Of a stretch of DNA of 64,000 nt, positions 46,107-54,569 are shown piece after piece. The stretch comes from CAWBLP01 sp963721065 (GTDB lineage Bacteria > Pseudomonadota > Alphaproteobacteria > Acetobacterales > Acetobacteraceae), in the NCBI GenBank assembly GCA_963721065.1, contig CAVRHO010000004.1:310001-374000 (forward strand), read 5' to 3'. The notes beneath the pieces were generated by a model that did not search any database, was not told where the DNA came from, and saw only the letters and a list, made by a program, of their open reading frames with translations. How positions within the stretch are numbered: position 1 is the stretch's first letter; the number at the start of each line of letters is the position of its first letter. The position numbers and the translations under genes are program-made.

Positions 46107-46393
46107 TTGTCTCCTTGCCGAAGGCAACGCAGCAAGGCGACACAGCACCGCCTTCCATCACCGACGCGGGCAAGCCCGCCTGCGCCGCGTCTGTGGGGAC
46201 AGCGGACGAAGCGGTCGGCAGGACCGGCGACGATCTGACCTGCTCTCTCCGCCACGTCATCCGAAGCAGCCGAACGCTGGTCCAGATCGACGCATCCGAA
46301 ATCCTGCGCTTTGTCTGGAAAGGTACAAACAAACCCATTCCCTCGCGTTACAAACCAGGCTGAACGGATAAGAACGGGGGAAGGGGTTCAAGA

Positions 46394-46663
46394 ATGGTTA
46401 CGCTTGCGTCGGAAGTCCCGGAACCGCTCGAATTGCCCGCTTCCCAGGAGAGAGAAGAAGCTGGGGAATTCATCAAGCGCCATGCCGCGGTGGCGGATGC
46501 GCTCGACCGGGCGGTGTCGGCGATGCGCGAAATTACACCGCAGCCCGCCCATTACGCACCGGACAGTCTGTCGCGGGCGGTCGCGCAATACCGGCGCCGC
46601 CTTGTTTCTCTGGAGCACGTGCGCGACGAAATCGCCATGATTGCCAAGCGCCTGTCCGGCTGA
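46394..46663 (+). CDS. Small hypothetical protein
   Basis: An 89-residue protein, mostly alpha-helical in appearance, with segments REEAGEFIKRHAAVADALDR and VAQYRRRLVSLEHVRDEIAM. No signal peptide or membrane helix. GGGGGAAGGGGTTCAAGA precedes the ATG, giving a plausible ribosome site. I do not recognise the family. The 320-bp upstream space is less GC-rich and could carry its own promoter; miaA follows after 216 bp without overlap. Confidence 0.55.
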   Translation: MVTLASEVPEPLELPASQEREEAGEFIKRHAAVADALDRAVSAMREITPQPAHYAPDSLSRAVAQYRRRLVSLEHVRDEIAMIAKRLSG

Positions 46664-46879
46664 CCGGCCGGAGAGGGGCGGCGCGTCCCGGCCCGCTGCG
46701 GCGGAGCGCGGCTTTCCTGTTGCCGTAATCCCGGTCCCGGCATTCGTTTGGCACAACCAGGTGGCTGTGTTACCGAACGAACCATGAATCCAATCCGATC
46801 GTTCCATGCGGCTTGAGGCGGCAAGGCGGCCGGCGCCGCGCCTTGGCCGCCATGCGCGCAGGAGGCTGCCCGGGGGGCG

Positions 46880-47881
46880 GTGTGTCCCCTGCGCGGCGCT
46901 GCGGTGAGCCTTCCTCCCGCCCTGATCGTCGCGGGGCCCACGGCCAGCGGGAAATCGGCGCTCGCCCTGGCGGTAGCCGAGCGGTTTGGCGGTACGGTGA
47001 TCAATGCCGATTCGATGCAGGTGTACCGGGAGTTGCGCGTGCTCACCGCCCGCCCCACGCCGGAGGAGGAGGCACGCGTCCCGCACCGCCTGTATGGCGT
47101 GCGCCCGGCCACGCAGGCCGGCAGCGTTGCCTGGTGGCGTGGCGACGCCCTTGCGGCGATGGCCGAAGCGAAGGCAACCGGACGGCTGCCCATCCTGACC
47201 GGCGGCACCGGGCTGTATTTCCTCTCCCTGACCGAGGGCCTGGCCGACATTCCCGATCCCGGCCCGGACGCACGGGATGAGGCACGCGAGCTGCTGGCAC
47301 AGCTCGGCCCCGCGGCGCTGCATGCCCGCCTGGCCGCCGCCGACCCGGACACCGCCGCCCGCCTCAAGCCGCAGGACAGCCAGCGCATCGCCCGCGCCTG
47401 GGAAGTATGGCGCGGCACCGGCACCGGCCTGGCCGCCTGGCAGCAACGCCGTGGCCCGCCGGCCCCGTGGCGGTTCGGCGCCGTGCTGCTCGATCCGCCC
47501 CGCCCCGATCTGCGCGCCGCCATCGCCACCCGCTTCACCGCCATGCTGCGCCAGGGCGCCGCCGCCGAGGTGCGGGCGCTGCTGGAACTCGGCCTCGATC
47601 CGGCGCTGCCGGCGATGCGGGCGCATGGCGTGCGCGAACTGGGAGCATGGCTGCGCGGCGATATCACCCTGGAAGAGGCGCAGCGCCGTACCGAATTGGT
47701 GACCGGCCAGTACACCAAGCGCCAGGCCACCTGGTTCCGCCACCATGCGCTGGCCCCGCAAGGGCAGACACATACGATCCGTGCGCGGATCACGGACCAG
47801 ACGCAATTTTCGGAAAGATTCCACGCCGAAATTGCACGATTCATCGCCCACCGGGTTGACGCACCGCAACATCGGGCCTAA
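46880..47881 (+). CDS. miaA: tRNA dimethylallyltransferase
   Basis: Adds a dimethylallyl group to the N6 of A37 in tRNAs that read codons beginning with U. The protein has the P-loop GPTASGKSALAL, the DSMQVYRELRVLTARP loop that holds the substrate, and GGTGLYFLSLTEGLADIP. The C-terminal WFRHH matches the family's tRNA-binding QTWFRNQ-like region. It begins at GTG 46880 (333 residues) or, more simply, at GTG 46904 (VSLPPALIVAGP); the choice is uncertain because neither has a clear ribosome site. ilvB follows after 34 bp. Confidence 0.93.
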   Translation: MCPLRGAAVSLPPALIVAGPTASGKSALALAVAERFGGTVINADSMQVYRELRVLTARPTPEEEARVPHRLYGVRPATQAGSVAWWRGDALAAMAEAKATGRLPILTGGTGLYFLSLTEGLADIPDPGPDARDEARELLAQLGPAALHARLAAADPDTAARLKPQDSQRIARAWEVWRGTGTGLAAWQQRRGPPAPWRFGAVLLDPPRPDLRAAIATRFTAMLRQGAAAEVRALLELGLDPALPAMRAHGVRELGAWLRGDITLEEAQRRTELVTGQYTKRQATWFRHHALAPQGQTHTIRARITDQTQFSERFHAEIARFIAHRVDAPQHRA

Positions 47882-47915
47882 GCGTCCGCCCTTCGTCGAG
47901 TAAGGAGCCGCCGGC

Positions 47916-49694
47916 ATGTCGGCAGAGACACAGCAATCGGGCGCAGAGGTCCTGCTCCGCGCCCTCAAGGACCAGGGCGTGGACACCATCTTCGGCTACC
48001 CGGGTGGTGCGGTCCTGCCGATCTACGACGCGCTGTTCAACCAGAATGCCATCCGCCACGTCCTGGTCCGGCAGGAGGGCGGCGCGGTCCACGCGGCCGA
48101 GGGCTATGCCCGCTCCACCGGCAAGGTCGGCGTGGTGCTGGTCACCTCCGGCCCCGGCGCGACCAACGCGGTGACCGGGCTGGTGGATGCGCTGATGGAC
48201 TCGGTGCCGGTGGTGTGCCTGACCGGCCAGGTGCCCACCCACCTGATCGGCAACGACGCGTTCCAGGAAGCCGACACCACGGGCATCACCCGTCCGGCGA
48301 CCAAGCACAACTACCTGGTGAAGCGGTCCGAGGACCTGGCCCGGGTGGTGCACGAAGCGTTCTATGTGGCGCGGTCCGGCCGGCCGGGCCCGGTGGTGAT
48401 CGACCTGCCGAAGGACATCGTCATCGGCAAGGCGCCCTATACCCCGCCGGCGCCCAAGCACCCCAGCTACAACCCGCAACTGGATCCCGACCCGGCGGAG
48501 ATCGCCCGCGCCGTGGCGATGCTGAAGCGGGCAAAGCGGCCGGTGATCTATGTCGGCGGCGGCGTGATCAACGCCGGCCCCGCCGCATCCGCCGCGCTGA
48601 CCCAGTTCACCCGCACCACCGGCTTCCCCATCACCAGCACGCTGATGGGCCTGGGCGCCTACCCGTCCAGCGACCCGCAGTTCCTGGGCATGCTGGGCAT
48701 GCACGGGACCTACGAAGCCAACCTGACGATGCATGGCTGCGACGTGATGCTGGCGATCGGCGCCCGCTTCGACGACCGCGTCACCGGCCGGCTGAACGCG
48801 TTCAGCCAGGGCTCGCAGAAGATCCACGCGGATATCGACCCGTCCTCGATCAACAAGAACGTGCCGGTGGACGTGTCCATCGTCGGCGACGCCGGCCGCG
48901 TGCTGGACGCGCTGATCAAGGCCTGGAACGCCAGTTCGGCCCAGGCCGACACCCACGCGCTGGCCAACTGGTGGCGCCAGATCGACGCCTGGCGGGCGAA
49001 GGAGAGCCTGAAATTCACCCAGGACATGGCCAAGGGCGCGATCATCAAGCCGCAATACGCCATCCAGCGGCTGTATGAGATCACCCGCGCGACGAAGCGG
49101 GACGTGTTCATCACCACCGAAGTCGGCCAGCACCAGATGTGGGCCGCGCAGCACTTCCGCTTCGAGCAGCCGAACCACTGGATGACCTCGGGCGGCCTGG
49201 GCACCATGGGCTATGGCCTGCCGGCGGCAATGGGCGTGCAGGTGGCGCATCCCGACGCGCTGGTGATCGACATCGCCGGCGAGGCCAGCCTGCTGATGAA
49301 CATCCAGGAGATGGGCACGCTGGCGCAGTACCGCCTGCCGGTGAAGGCCTTCGTGCTGAACAACCAGTACATGGGCATGGTGCGGCAGTGGCAGGAACTG
49401 CTGCACGGTGGCCGGTATTCGGAAAGCTACTCCGCGGCGCTGCCGGACTTCGTCAAGCTGGCGGACTCGTTCCACGCCAAGGGGCTGCGTGCCAGCAGCG
49501 TGGACCAGTTGGACGACGTGATCCACGCGATGCTGGAGAGCGACACTGCGGTGATCGCCGACATTGCCGTGGACCCGAAGGAGAACTGCTTCCCGATGAT
49601 CCCGTCCGGCGCGGCACATAACGAGATGATCCTGGGGCCGGAGCATGAGGCGACGGCGGCGGGCATTACCGATGAGGGGCTGGTGCTGGTCTAG
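47916..49694 (+). CDS. ilvB: Acetolactate synthase large (catalytic) subunit
   Basis: A 592-residue ThDP/FAD enzyme for the first common step of valine, leucine and isoleucine synthesis: two pyruvates to 2-acetolactate, or pyruvate plus 2-ketobutyrate to 2-aceto-2-hydroxybutyrate. It has the catalytic Glu in VRQEGGAVHAAEGYAR, GPGATNAVTGLVDALMDSVP, the FAD region GARFDDRVTGRL, and the ThDP-metal motif IAGEASLLMNIQEM, with GEAS as seen in related alphaproteobacteria. TAAGGAGCCGCCGGC precedes ATG. The regulatory subunit ilvN would normally follow directly, but a repeat and a toxin-antitoxin pair lie in between. Confidence 0.96.
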   Translation: MSAETQQSGAEVLLRALKDQGVDTIFGYPGGAVLPIYDALFNQNAIRHVLVRQEGGAVHAAEGYARSTGKVGVVLVTSGPGATNAVTGLVDALMDSVPVVCLTGQVPTHLIGNDAFQEADTTGITRPATKHNYLVKRSEDLARVVHEAFYVARSGRPGPVVIDLPKDIVIGKAPYTPPAPKHPSYNPQLDPDPAEIARAVAMLKRAKRPVIYVGGGVINAGPAASAALTQFTRTTGFPITSTLMGLGAYPSSDPQFLGMLGMHGTYEANLTMHGCDVMLAIGARFDDRVTGRLNAFSQGSQKIHADIDPSSINKNVPVDVSIVGDAGRVLDALIKAWNASSAQADTHALANWWRQIDAWRAKESLKFTQDMAKGAIIKPQYAIQRLYEITRATKRDVFITTEVGQHQMWAAQHFRFEQPNHWMTSGGLGTMGYGLPAAMGVQVAHPDALVIDIAGEASLLMNIQEMGTLAQYRLPVKAFVLNNQYMGMVRQWQELLHGGRYSESYSAALPDFVKLADSFHAKGLRASSVDQLDDVIHAMLESDTAVIADIAVDPKENCFPMIPSGAAHNEMILGPEHEATAAGITDEGLVLV

Positions 49695-49798
49695 TGTCCC
49701 GACGCCGACCGGTCGGTGCCACGCAGGAGGCGCATCGCGTAGTGGCGGATGAAGATCCAACACGCCCTGGAACAGGCAAGTCGGCGCCTGTCCTGCAC

Positions 49799-49904
49799 GT
49801 CATGGCCGGGCCTGACCCGGCCATCGACACCGGAACGATCGGGCCGGAATGCAACGGCGCGCGCCTTGTCGGGGGCGGATGGCCGGCTCAAGGCCGGCCA
49901 TGAC
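49799..49904. repeat. Inverted-repeat element, family A, copy 4
   Basis: 106 bp, arms GTCATGGCCGGGCCTGACC and GGCTCAAGGCCGGCCATGAC. Its centre is in reverse orientation to copy 1, showing that the element has a direction. It lies between ilvB and the antitoxin gene. Confidence 0.85.
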
Positions 49905-49944
49905 GCGGCGGAGCGGTGCCGGTTCGCGCTACCTCAACGCCCAT

Positions 49945-49998
49945 GGCGCGCTTGAAGCCCGTGGCACGCTTGAAGCCGCCGGCGCGCTTGGCGCCCGT
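49945..49998. repeat. 18-bp tandem repeat, three copies
   Basis: GGCGCGCTTGAAGCCCGT and two variants follow in line just after the family A element. They lie upstream of the antitoxin start; an open frame runs through them (so an N-terminally longer antitoxin is formally possible), but the protein start at 50077 is preferred. Confidence 0.8.
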
Positions 49999-50076
49999 GC
50001 TGCGGAGGCCCGCCGCCCCTGCCTTGCAATCGCCCCCCGATCTGACCATACGGACCAGATCGCCAGGAACCCCAGG

Positions 50077-50373
50077 ATGACCACCCCACGCCGCACGCCC
50101 GAGCCTGACCATTCGAAGCAGCCGGTCTGGAAGCTGCAGGATGCGAAGGCGCATTTCAGCCAGTTGGTTCGGGATGCGCAGCAGCACGGGCCGCAGCGCG
50201 TGACCATTCACGGCAAGGACGCGGTGGTGATCCTGTCGGCGGCCGATTATGCACGCCTGGCACCGGAGCCCGGAAAGCCGAACCTGTATGAGCTGTTTTC
50301 CCGCTCTCCGCTGACGGACCTGGACTTCGAATTCGACCCGGTGCGTTCCCCAGTTCGCGATTTCGAACTGTGA
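50077..50373 (+). CDS. Phd/YefM-family antitoxin
   Basis: A 98-residue antitoxin. The DNA-binding Phd/YefM core is WKLQDAKAHFSQLVRDAQ followed by VTIHGKDAVVILSAADYARL; the C-terminal tail (LTDLDFEFDPVRSPVRDFEL) should wrap around the toxin. It represses its own operon with the toxin and neutralises it. The stop overlaps the toxin start (GTGA at 50370-50373), the normal coupling for such modules. I take ATG 50077 (CCCAGG upstream). It is lodged between ilvB and ilvN. Confidence 0.92.
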   Translation: MTTPRRTPEPDHSKQPVWKLQDAKAHFSQLVRDAQQHGPQRVTIHGKDAVVILSAADYARLAPEPGKPNLYELFSRSPLTDLDFEFDPVRSPVRDFEL

Positions 50374-50822
50374 GGGGCTGGCTGCTGGATACCAACGTGG
50401 TTTCAGAACTGCGCAAGCCGCGGTGCGATGCCCGCGTACACGCCTGGGCAGGCCAGCAGCAACCGGCGGACGTGTTCCTGAGCACCATCACCGTTGCGGA
50501 AATCCGCTTCGGCATCGAACGCCTGGATGCGTCCGATCCCCGGCGCCGCCAGTTGGATTCGTGGCTGGACGACGAACTGCGACCGTGGTTCGCGGACCGG
50601 CTGCTCGCCGTGGATGAGGATGTCATCGTGGGCTGGTGCCGCCTGGTGGAGAACCGGCGCGCCATGCGCAGGACCTGGCCGCAGCCCGACCTGTTTCTCG
50701 CCGCGACTGCGGCCCTGCACGACCTCTGCGTCGTGACACGCAATACCGGGGACTTCGCGGCGACCGGCGTGCCGGTCCTGAACCCCTGGACCGACACCGA
50801 ACCGCGCCTGCCCGCCAACTGA
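50370..50822 (+). CDS. vapC: VapC-type PIN-domain toxin
   Basis: A 150-residue PIN ribonuclease with its acidic site intact: Asp7 (LLDTNVVSEL), Glu44 (TVAEIRFGIE), Asp107 (PQPDLFLAATA) and Asp128 in TRNTGDF. VapC toxins cut tRNA or rRNA when freed from their antitoxin. GTG 50370 overlaps the antitoxin stop. The next gene, ilvN, starts 16 bp after the stop, so toxin and biosynthetic genes probably share transcripts. Confidence 0.93.
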   Translation: MRGWLLDTNVVSELRKPRCDARVHAWAGQQQPADVFLSTITVAEIRFGIERLDASDPRRRQLDSWLDDELRPWFADRLLAVDEDVIVGWCRLVENRRAMRRTWPQPDLFLAATAALHDLCVVTRNTGDFAATGVPVLNPWTDTEPRLPAN

Positions 50823-50837
50823 GATCGAACCGCAGCA

Positions 50838-51384
50838 ATGCCCAACCACACCAACACCGACGAGCGCATCGCCACCATCTCTGTACCTGGTGGACAACGA
50901 GGCCGGTGTACTGGCCCGTGTCATCGGCCTGTTCTCCGGCCGCGGCTACAACATCGAAAGCCTCACCGTCGCGCCGGTGGATTTCGCCGGCACCCGCTCG
51001 CGCATCAACATCGTCACGACCGGCACCGACATGATCATCGAGCAGATCAAGGCACAGCTCGACCGCCTGGTGCCGGTGCACCGCATCGCCGACCTGACGC
51101 GTGAGGGCGCGCACATCGCCCGCGAGATGGCGCTGATCAAGGTGGTGGGCTCCGGCGACAAGCGCGTCGAGGCGCTGCGCATCGCCGACAGTTTCCGCGC
51201 CCGGGTGGTGGACACCACGACCGAGAGCTTCGTCTTCGAGCTGACCGGCTCGACCGACAAGCTCGACGCGTTTATCGAGTTGATGCGCGACCTTGGCCTG
51301 GCCGAGGTCTCCCGCACCGGCGTCGCTGCGCTGGCCAGGGGGAAACGCACCATCGCAACAGAGAAATCCAGCGAAAGGAACTGA
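50838..51384 (+). CDS. ilvN: Acetolactate synthase small (regulatory) subunit, with an apparent frameshift near the start
   Basis: The regulatory ACT-domain subunit of acetolactate synthase, giving valine feedback. ATG 50838 encodes MPNHTNTDERIATIS, then one extra base within 50883-50886 (GTAC where three bases are expected) breaks the frame. The next frame continues from 50887 as LVDNEAGVLARVIGLFSGRG, then TRSRINIVTTG and the C-terminal domain (REGAHIAREMALIKV) to 51384. Corrected length would be 181 residues. As sequenced, translation could start only at GTG 50890, losing the first ACT strand. Because the gene is needed for branched-chain amino acid control, a sequencing error is the simplest explanation. 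Confidence 0.88.
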
Positions 51385-51389
51385 CCATC

Positions 51390-52409
51390 ATGCGCGTCTA
51401 TTACGACCGCGATGCCGATGTGAACCTGATCAAGGGGAAGAAGGTCGCCATCATCGGCTACGGCAGCCAGGGCCATGCCCATGCCAACAACCTGAAGGAC
51501 AGCGGCGTCGCCGAGGTCGCGGTCGGGCTGCGGCCGAGCTCCGCCGGCGTGGCGAAGGCCGAGGCGGCGGGGCTGAAGGTGATGGACCCGGCCGACTGCG
51601 CCAAGTGGGCCGACGTGGTGATGGTGCTGACCCCGGACGAGGGCCAGGGCGACCTGTACCGCGAAAAGCTGCACGCCAACATGAAGAACGGCGCGGCGCT
51701 GGCCTTCGCGCACGGGCTGAACGTGCACTTCAACCTGCTCGATCCGCGCCCGGACATCGACGTGTTCATGATCGCGCCGAAGGGCCCCGGCCACACGGTG
51801 CGCAGCGAATATCAGCGCGGCGGCGGCGTGCCCTGCCTGGTGGCGGTGGCGCAGAACCCGTCCGGCAATGCGCTGGAGATCGCGCTGTCCTATGCGTCCG
51901 CGATCGGCGGCGGCAAGGCCGGCATCATCGAGACCACCTTCAAGGAAGAATGCGAGACCGACCTGTTCGGCGAGCAGGTGGTGCTGTGCGGCGGCCTGGT
52001 GGAGCTGATCAAGGGCGGCTTCGAGACGCTGTGCGAGGCAGGCTATGCGCCGGAGATGGCGTATTTCGAGTGCCTGCACGAGGTGAAGCTGATCGTGGAC
52101 CTGATCTACGAAGGCGGCATCGCCAACATGAACTACTCGATCAGCAACACGGCGGAATACGGCGAGTATGTCTCCGGCCCGCGCATCGTGGACGACCGGG
52201 TGAAGGCCGAGATGAAGCGGGTGCTGGGCGACATCCAGTCCGGCAGGTTCGCGCGTGACTGGATGCTGGAGAACAAGGTGAACCAGGCCAGCTTCAAGGC
52301 GATGCGCCGCCGCCTGGCCGAGCACCCGATCGAGGAGGTCGGCGAGAAGCTGCGTGGCATGATGCCGTGGATCGCCAAGAACGCCCTGGTGGACAAGTCG
52401 AAGAACTGA
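51390..52409 (+). CDS. ilvC: Ketol-acid reductoisomerase
   Basis: Class I (short) ketol-acid reductoisomerase, 339 residues, second enzyme of branched-chain amino acid synthesis; it isomerises and reduces acetolactate using Mg2+ and NAD(P)H. The nucleotide fold is IIGYGSQGHAHANNLKDSG; the catalytic domain has ETTFKEECETDLFGEQVVLC with the metal-binding Asp and Glu, and MNYSISNTAEYG. It starts 5 bp after ilvN, so it is in the ilv operon. The coenzyme loop VGLRPSSAG suggests NADPH preference. A hairpin at 52434-52454 follows. Confidence 0.97.
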   Translation: MRVYYDRDADVNLIKGKKVAIIGYGSQGHAHANNLKDSGVAEVAVGLRPSSAGVAKAEAAGLKVMDPADCAKWADVVMVLTPDEGQGDLYREKLHANMKNGAALAFAHGLNVHFNLLDPRPDIDVFMIAPKGPGHTVRSEYQRGGGVPCLVAVAQNPSGNALEIALSYASAIGGGKAGIIETTFKEECETDLFGEQVVLCGGLVELIKGGFETLCEAGYAPEMAYFECLHEVKLIVDLIYEGGIANMNYSISNTAEYGEYVSGPRIVDDRVKAEMKRVLGDIQSGRFARDWMLENKVNQASFKAMRRRLAEHPIEEVGEKLRGMMPWIAKNALVDKSKN

Positions 52410-52433
52410 GGCCGGCCGCTACGGAATGACTTC

Positions 52434-52454
52434 CCCCTCCCTTTGCGGGAGGGG
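52434..52454 (+). terminator. Hairpin downstream of ilvC
   Basis: CCCCTCCC pairs perfectly with GGGAGGGG around TTTGC, 24 bases after the ilvC stop. There is no clear T-run, so it may also serve as a 3'-end stabiliser. Confidence 0.55.
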
Positions 52455-52497
52455 AGGAGCAGAGAGAAAGCCGAGGCGGGCGATCACCTGCGATCTC

Positions 52498-52607
52498 GTC
52501 ATGGCCGGGCTTGACCCGGCCATCTACCCGAGATGATCGGGCACCCTCTGGTCCGATCCCGACCCGATCGTTACGGGGCAGATGGCCGGGTCAAGCCCGG
52601 CCATGAC
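52498..52607. repeat. Inverted-repeat element, family A, copy 5
   Basis: 110 bp, arms GTCATGGCCGGGCTTGACCC and GGGTCAAGCCCGGCCATGAC, the most regular copy. It fills much of the gap 52410-52777; the remainder shows no gene. Confidence 0.9.
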
Positions 52608-52777
52608 GGGGAGCGACTGGTCCAACCGGGGTCTGTCCTGGACTGTTTCGCAATCCGGGACTGTTGTGTTACTTTCGGCCCGGCGCCGTAGCAACGTCGG
52701 AACGCCGGACCTGCACCCATCCAACGCCTAGGCGCCACCGGCGCGAAACCCAGCGCCCAGGTTCGGCACGCAGCGGT

Positions 52778-53824
52778 TCACCCCGCCGTCGAGAACCCCG
52801 CGAAGGTGTGCGGAATCCGCCTTATGTCCGCCAGCAACTCCCGCTGCAGCCCCGCCGGCGTATCCGCTGGGAAGTGCAGGTCGATCGAGTCCGCCACCCC
52901 ACCGAACCGCCGCTCGATCTCCCCCGCGATCTCCCCATACGTCCCGCAGGCGGCGAAGATCCGCACCACGTCCTCCGGCACCGCGGCCGCCATCTGCTCC
53001 CAGCGGCCTTCCACCGACATCCGGTGCAGCTTCGCCCCCAGCTCCTGCAGCCCGTGCAGCGCCAGGATCGGCAGGTACGTGCGGGTGGAGCCGTAGAAGC
53101 CGATCCGCCGCCGCACCTTCTGCATCGCCTCGGCCACCGTCGCCTCATCCGGCCCGGTGGCGATGAAACCGCCGCCATGCACGTCGAAATGCGCCCGGTT
53201 GCGGCCGCTGCGGCGCATGCCCTCGCTGATCTGCGGCATGCACACCTCCTCCAGGTAGCGGCGCGAGCACAGCGGATGCAGCCGCACCCCGTCGCCCACC
53301 TGGCCGGCCACCCGCAGCATCGCCTCGCCCACCGCGGCGATGGTCACCGCCGGCATCGGCAGCCCGGTCGGCTCCGGCGAGAAGTCCGGAGTCATCAGCG
53401 TCAGCTTGTAGTGCGGCGACTCGAAATTCAGCCGCCCGCGCGTTTCCCAGCACGTCCACAATGCCCGCAGCGCCCGCACATAGTCGCGCATGCGTGGCGC
53501 CGGCGGGGTCCAGGGGATGCCGAAGCGGCGCTCATTGTGTCCCTTCACCTGGCTGCCGAGGCCCAGCACGAAACGGCCGTGGGAGGCGGCCTGCAGGTCC
53601 CAGGCCTGGCTGGCCAGCACGGTGGGGCTGCGCGGGAAGGCCACGGCGACCGAGGGCGTCAGCTCCACCCGTTGCGTCGCCAGCGCGGCGAAAGCCAGCG
53701 GCGTGAAGGGATCGTGCCCGAGTTCCACCGTCATGACGGCGTCGAACCCGGCGGCCTCGGCGGCCTGGGCGGCGGGGCCGGCGGCGGTCCAGGGCTGCAG
53801 CGGCAGGGCGGTGAAGACGCGCAT
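52778..53824 (-). CDS. LLM-class oxidoreductase (F420-type, TIGR03617-like)
   Basis: A 348-residue luciferase-like protein. MRVFTALPLQPWTAAGPAAQ opens the barrel, and ASHGRFVLGLGSQVKGHNER is the phosphate-binding region of the cofactor. The subfamily (TIGR03617-like) is defined by the GxGSQVKGHNERRFG segment. I start at ATG 53824, 4 bp downstream of the HCCA-isomerase stop; the longer frame overlaps that gene. Co-transcription with the isomerase is likely. Cofactor may be FMN or F420 and is not decided by the sequence. Confidence 0.88.
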   Translation of the reverse strand: MRVFTALPLQPWTAAGPAAQAAEAAGFDAVMTVELGHDPFTPLAFAALATQRVELTPSVAVAFPRSPTVLASQAWDLQAASHGRFVLGLGSQVKGHNERRFGIPWTPPAPRMRDYVRALRALWTCWETRGRLNFESPHYKLTLMTPDFSPEPTGLPMPAVTIAAVGEAMLRVAGQVGDGVRLHPLCSRRYLEEVCMPQISEGMRRSGRNRAHFDVHGGGFIATGPDEATVAEAMQKVRRRIGFYGSTRTYLPILALHGLQELGAKLHRMSVEGRWEQMAAAVPEDVVRIFAACGTYGEIAGEIERRFGGVADSIDLHFPADTPAGLQRELLADIRRIPHTFAGFSTAG

Positions 53825-53828
53825 CGGA

Positions 53829-54434
53829 TCAGCCGCGCGCCAGCCGGCGTTCGACGAACGCCAGCCGGTCCTGGCCCCAGAAGATCTCATCCCCGATCAC
53901 GTAGCTCGGCGCCCCGAACACGCCGCGGTCCAGCGCCGCTTTGGTGTCGCGGGTGCGCATCTCGGCCCATTTCGGGTCGGCGCCCAGCTTGATCACCGAG
54001 TCGGGGTCCAGGCCGACCTCGCGGATCAGTTGCGCCAGCGTGGCGGGGTCGGCGGGGTTCAGCTCATCCTGCCACACCGCCTTCAGCACGCGGTGCGCCA
54101 GCTTGATCGCGGGCTGGTCGCCCTGCGTCTCGCGCAGCGCGATCACGCAACTGGCGGTCTGCTGCTCGCTGGACGGGAAGTATTTCGGCTCGATGTTGAT
54201 CGGGATGCCCAGGTGGTCGCGCCAGCGCTTCAGCTCCATCAGGCGGTAGGCCTGGCGCTGCGGGGCGCGCTTCGGCAGCGGCAGGCCGCCGGACTGCGGG
54301 AAGATGGTGCCGAAATCCACCGGCCAGATGCGCAGGCTGGCGCCGTGCGCCATGGCCATCGCCTCGATGCGCGCGGCGCCCAGATGAGTCCAGGGTGAGT
54401 TCAGCGAAGCGTAGTAGTCGATGTGCAGAGCCAT
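53829..54434 (-). CDS. 2-hydroxychromene-2-carboxylate isomerase family protein (DsbA/GST-kappa fold)
   Basis: A 201-residue thioredoxin-fold protein of the HCCA isomerase family, which in naphthalene degradation uses glutathione to isomerise 2-hydroxychromene-2-carboxylate. The N-terminal YYASLNSPWTHLGAARIEAM provides the Ser/Pro active-site region in place of the DsbA CxxC, and GVFGAPSYVIGDEIFWGQDR is the family C-terminal block. No other aromatic degradation genes are seen, so the substrate is open. Divergent from the acyl-CoA dehydrogenase gene with 135 bp between. Confidence 0.9.
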   Translation of the reverse strand: MALHIDYYASLNSPWTHLGAARIEAMAMAHGASLRIWPVDFGTIFPQSGGLPLPKRAPQRQAYRLMELKRWRDHLGIPINIEPKYFPSSEQQTASCVIALRETQGDQPAIKLAHRVLKAVWQDELNPADPATLAQLIREVGLDPDSVIKLGADPKWAEMRTRDTKAALDRGVFGAPSYVIGDEIFWGQDRLAFVERRLARG

Positions 54435-54569
54435 TGGGCGTTCCCCGATCGGTTGGCGCGATTCTGATCGACCGCCCCGCCGGATACAAGGCGATGGCGT
54501 ACGGGCCGCGCCCCCCGGGAGTCACTTTCACCCGCGGCTGCTATAACCTGCCGCGCCCAGGAGTACGCC

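Noticed and set aside
46115..46363. 82-codon ORF after transketolase
   Set aside because: It begins in the terminator flank, has no ribosome site or recognisable family, and its composition resembles translated intergenic DNA.
50880..50890. Programmed +1 frameshifting as an explanation for the four frame breaks
   Set aside because: The four break sites share no slippery codon pair, no in-frame stop sits at the shift point as in prfB, and none of the families is known to use it.
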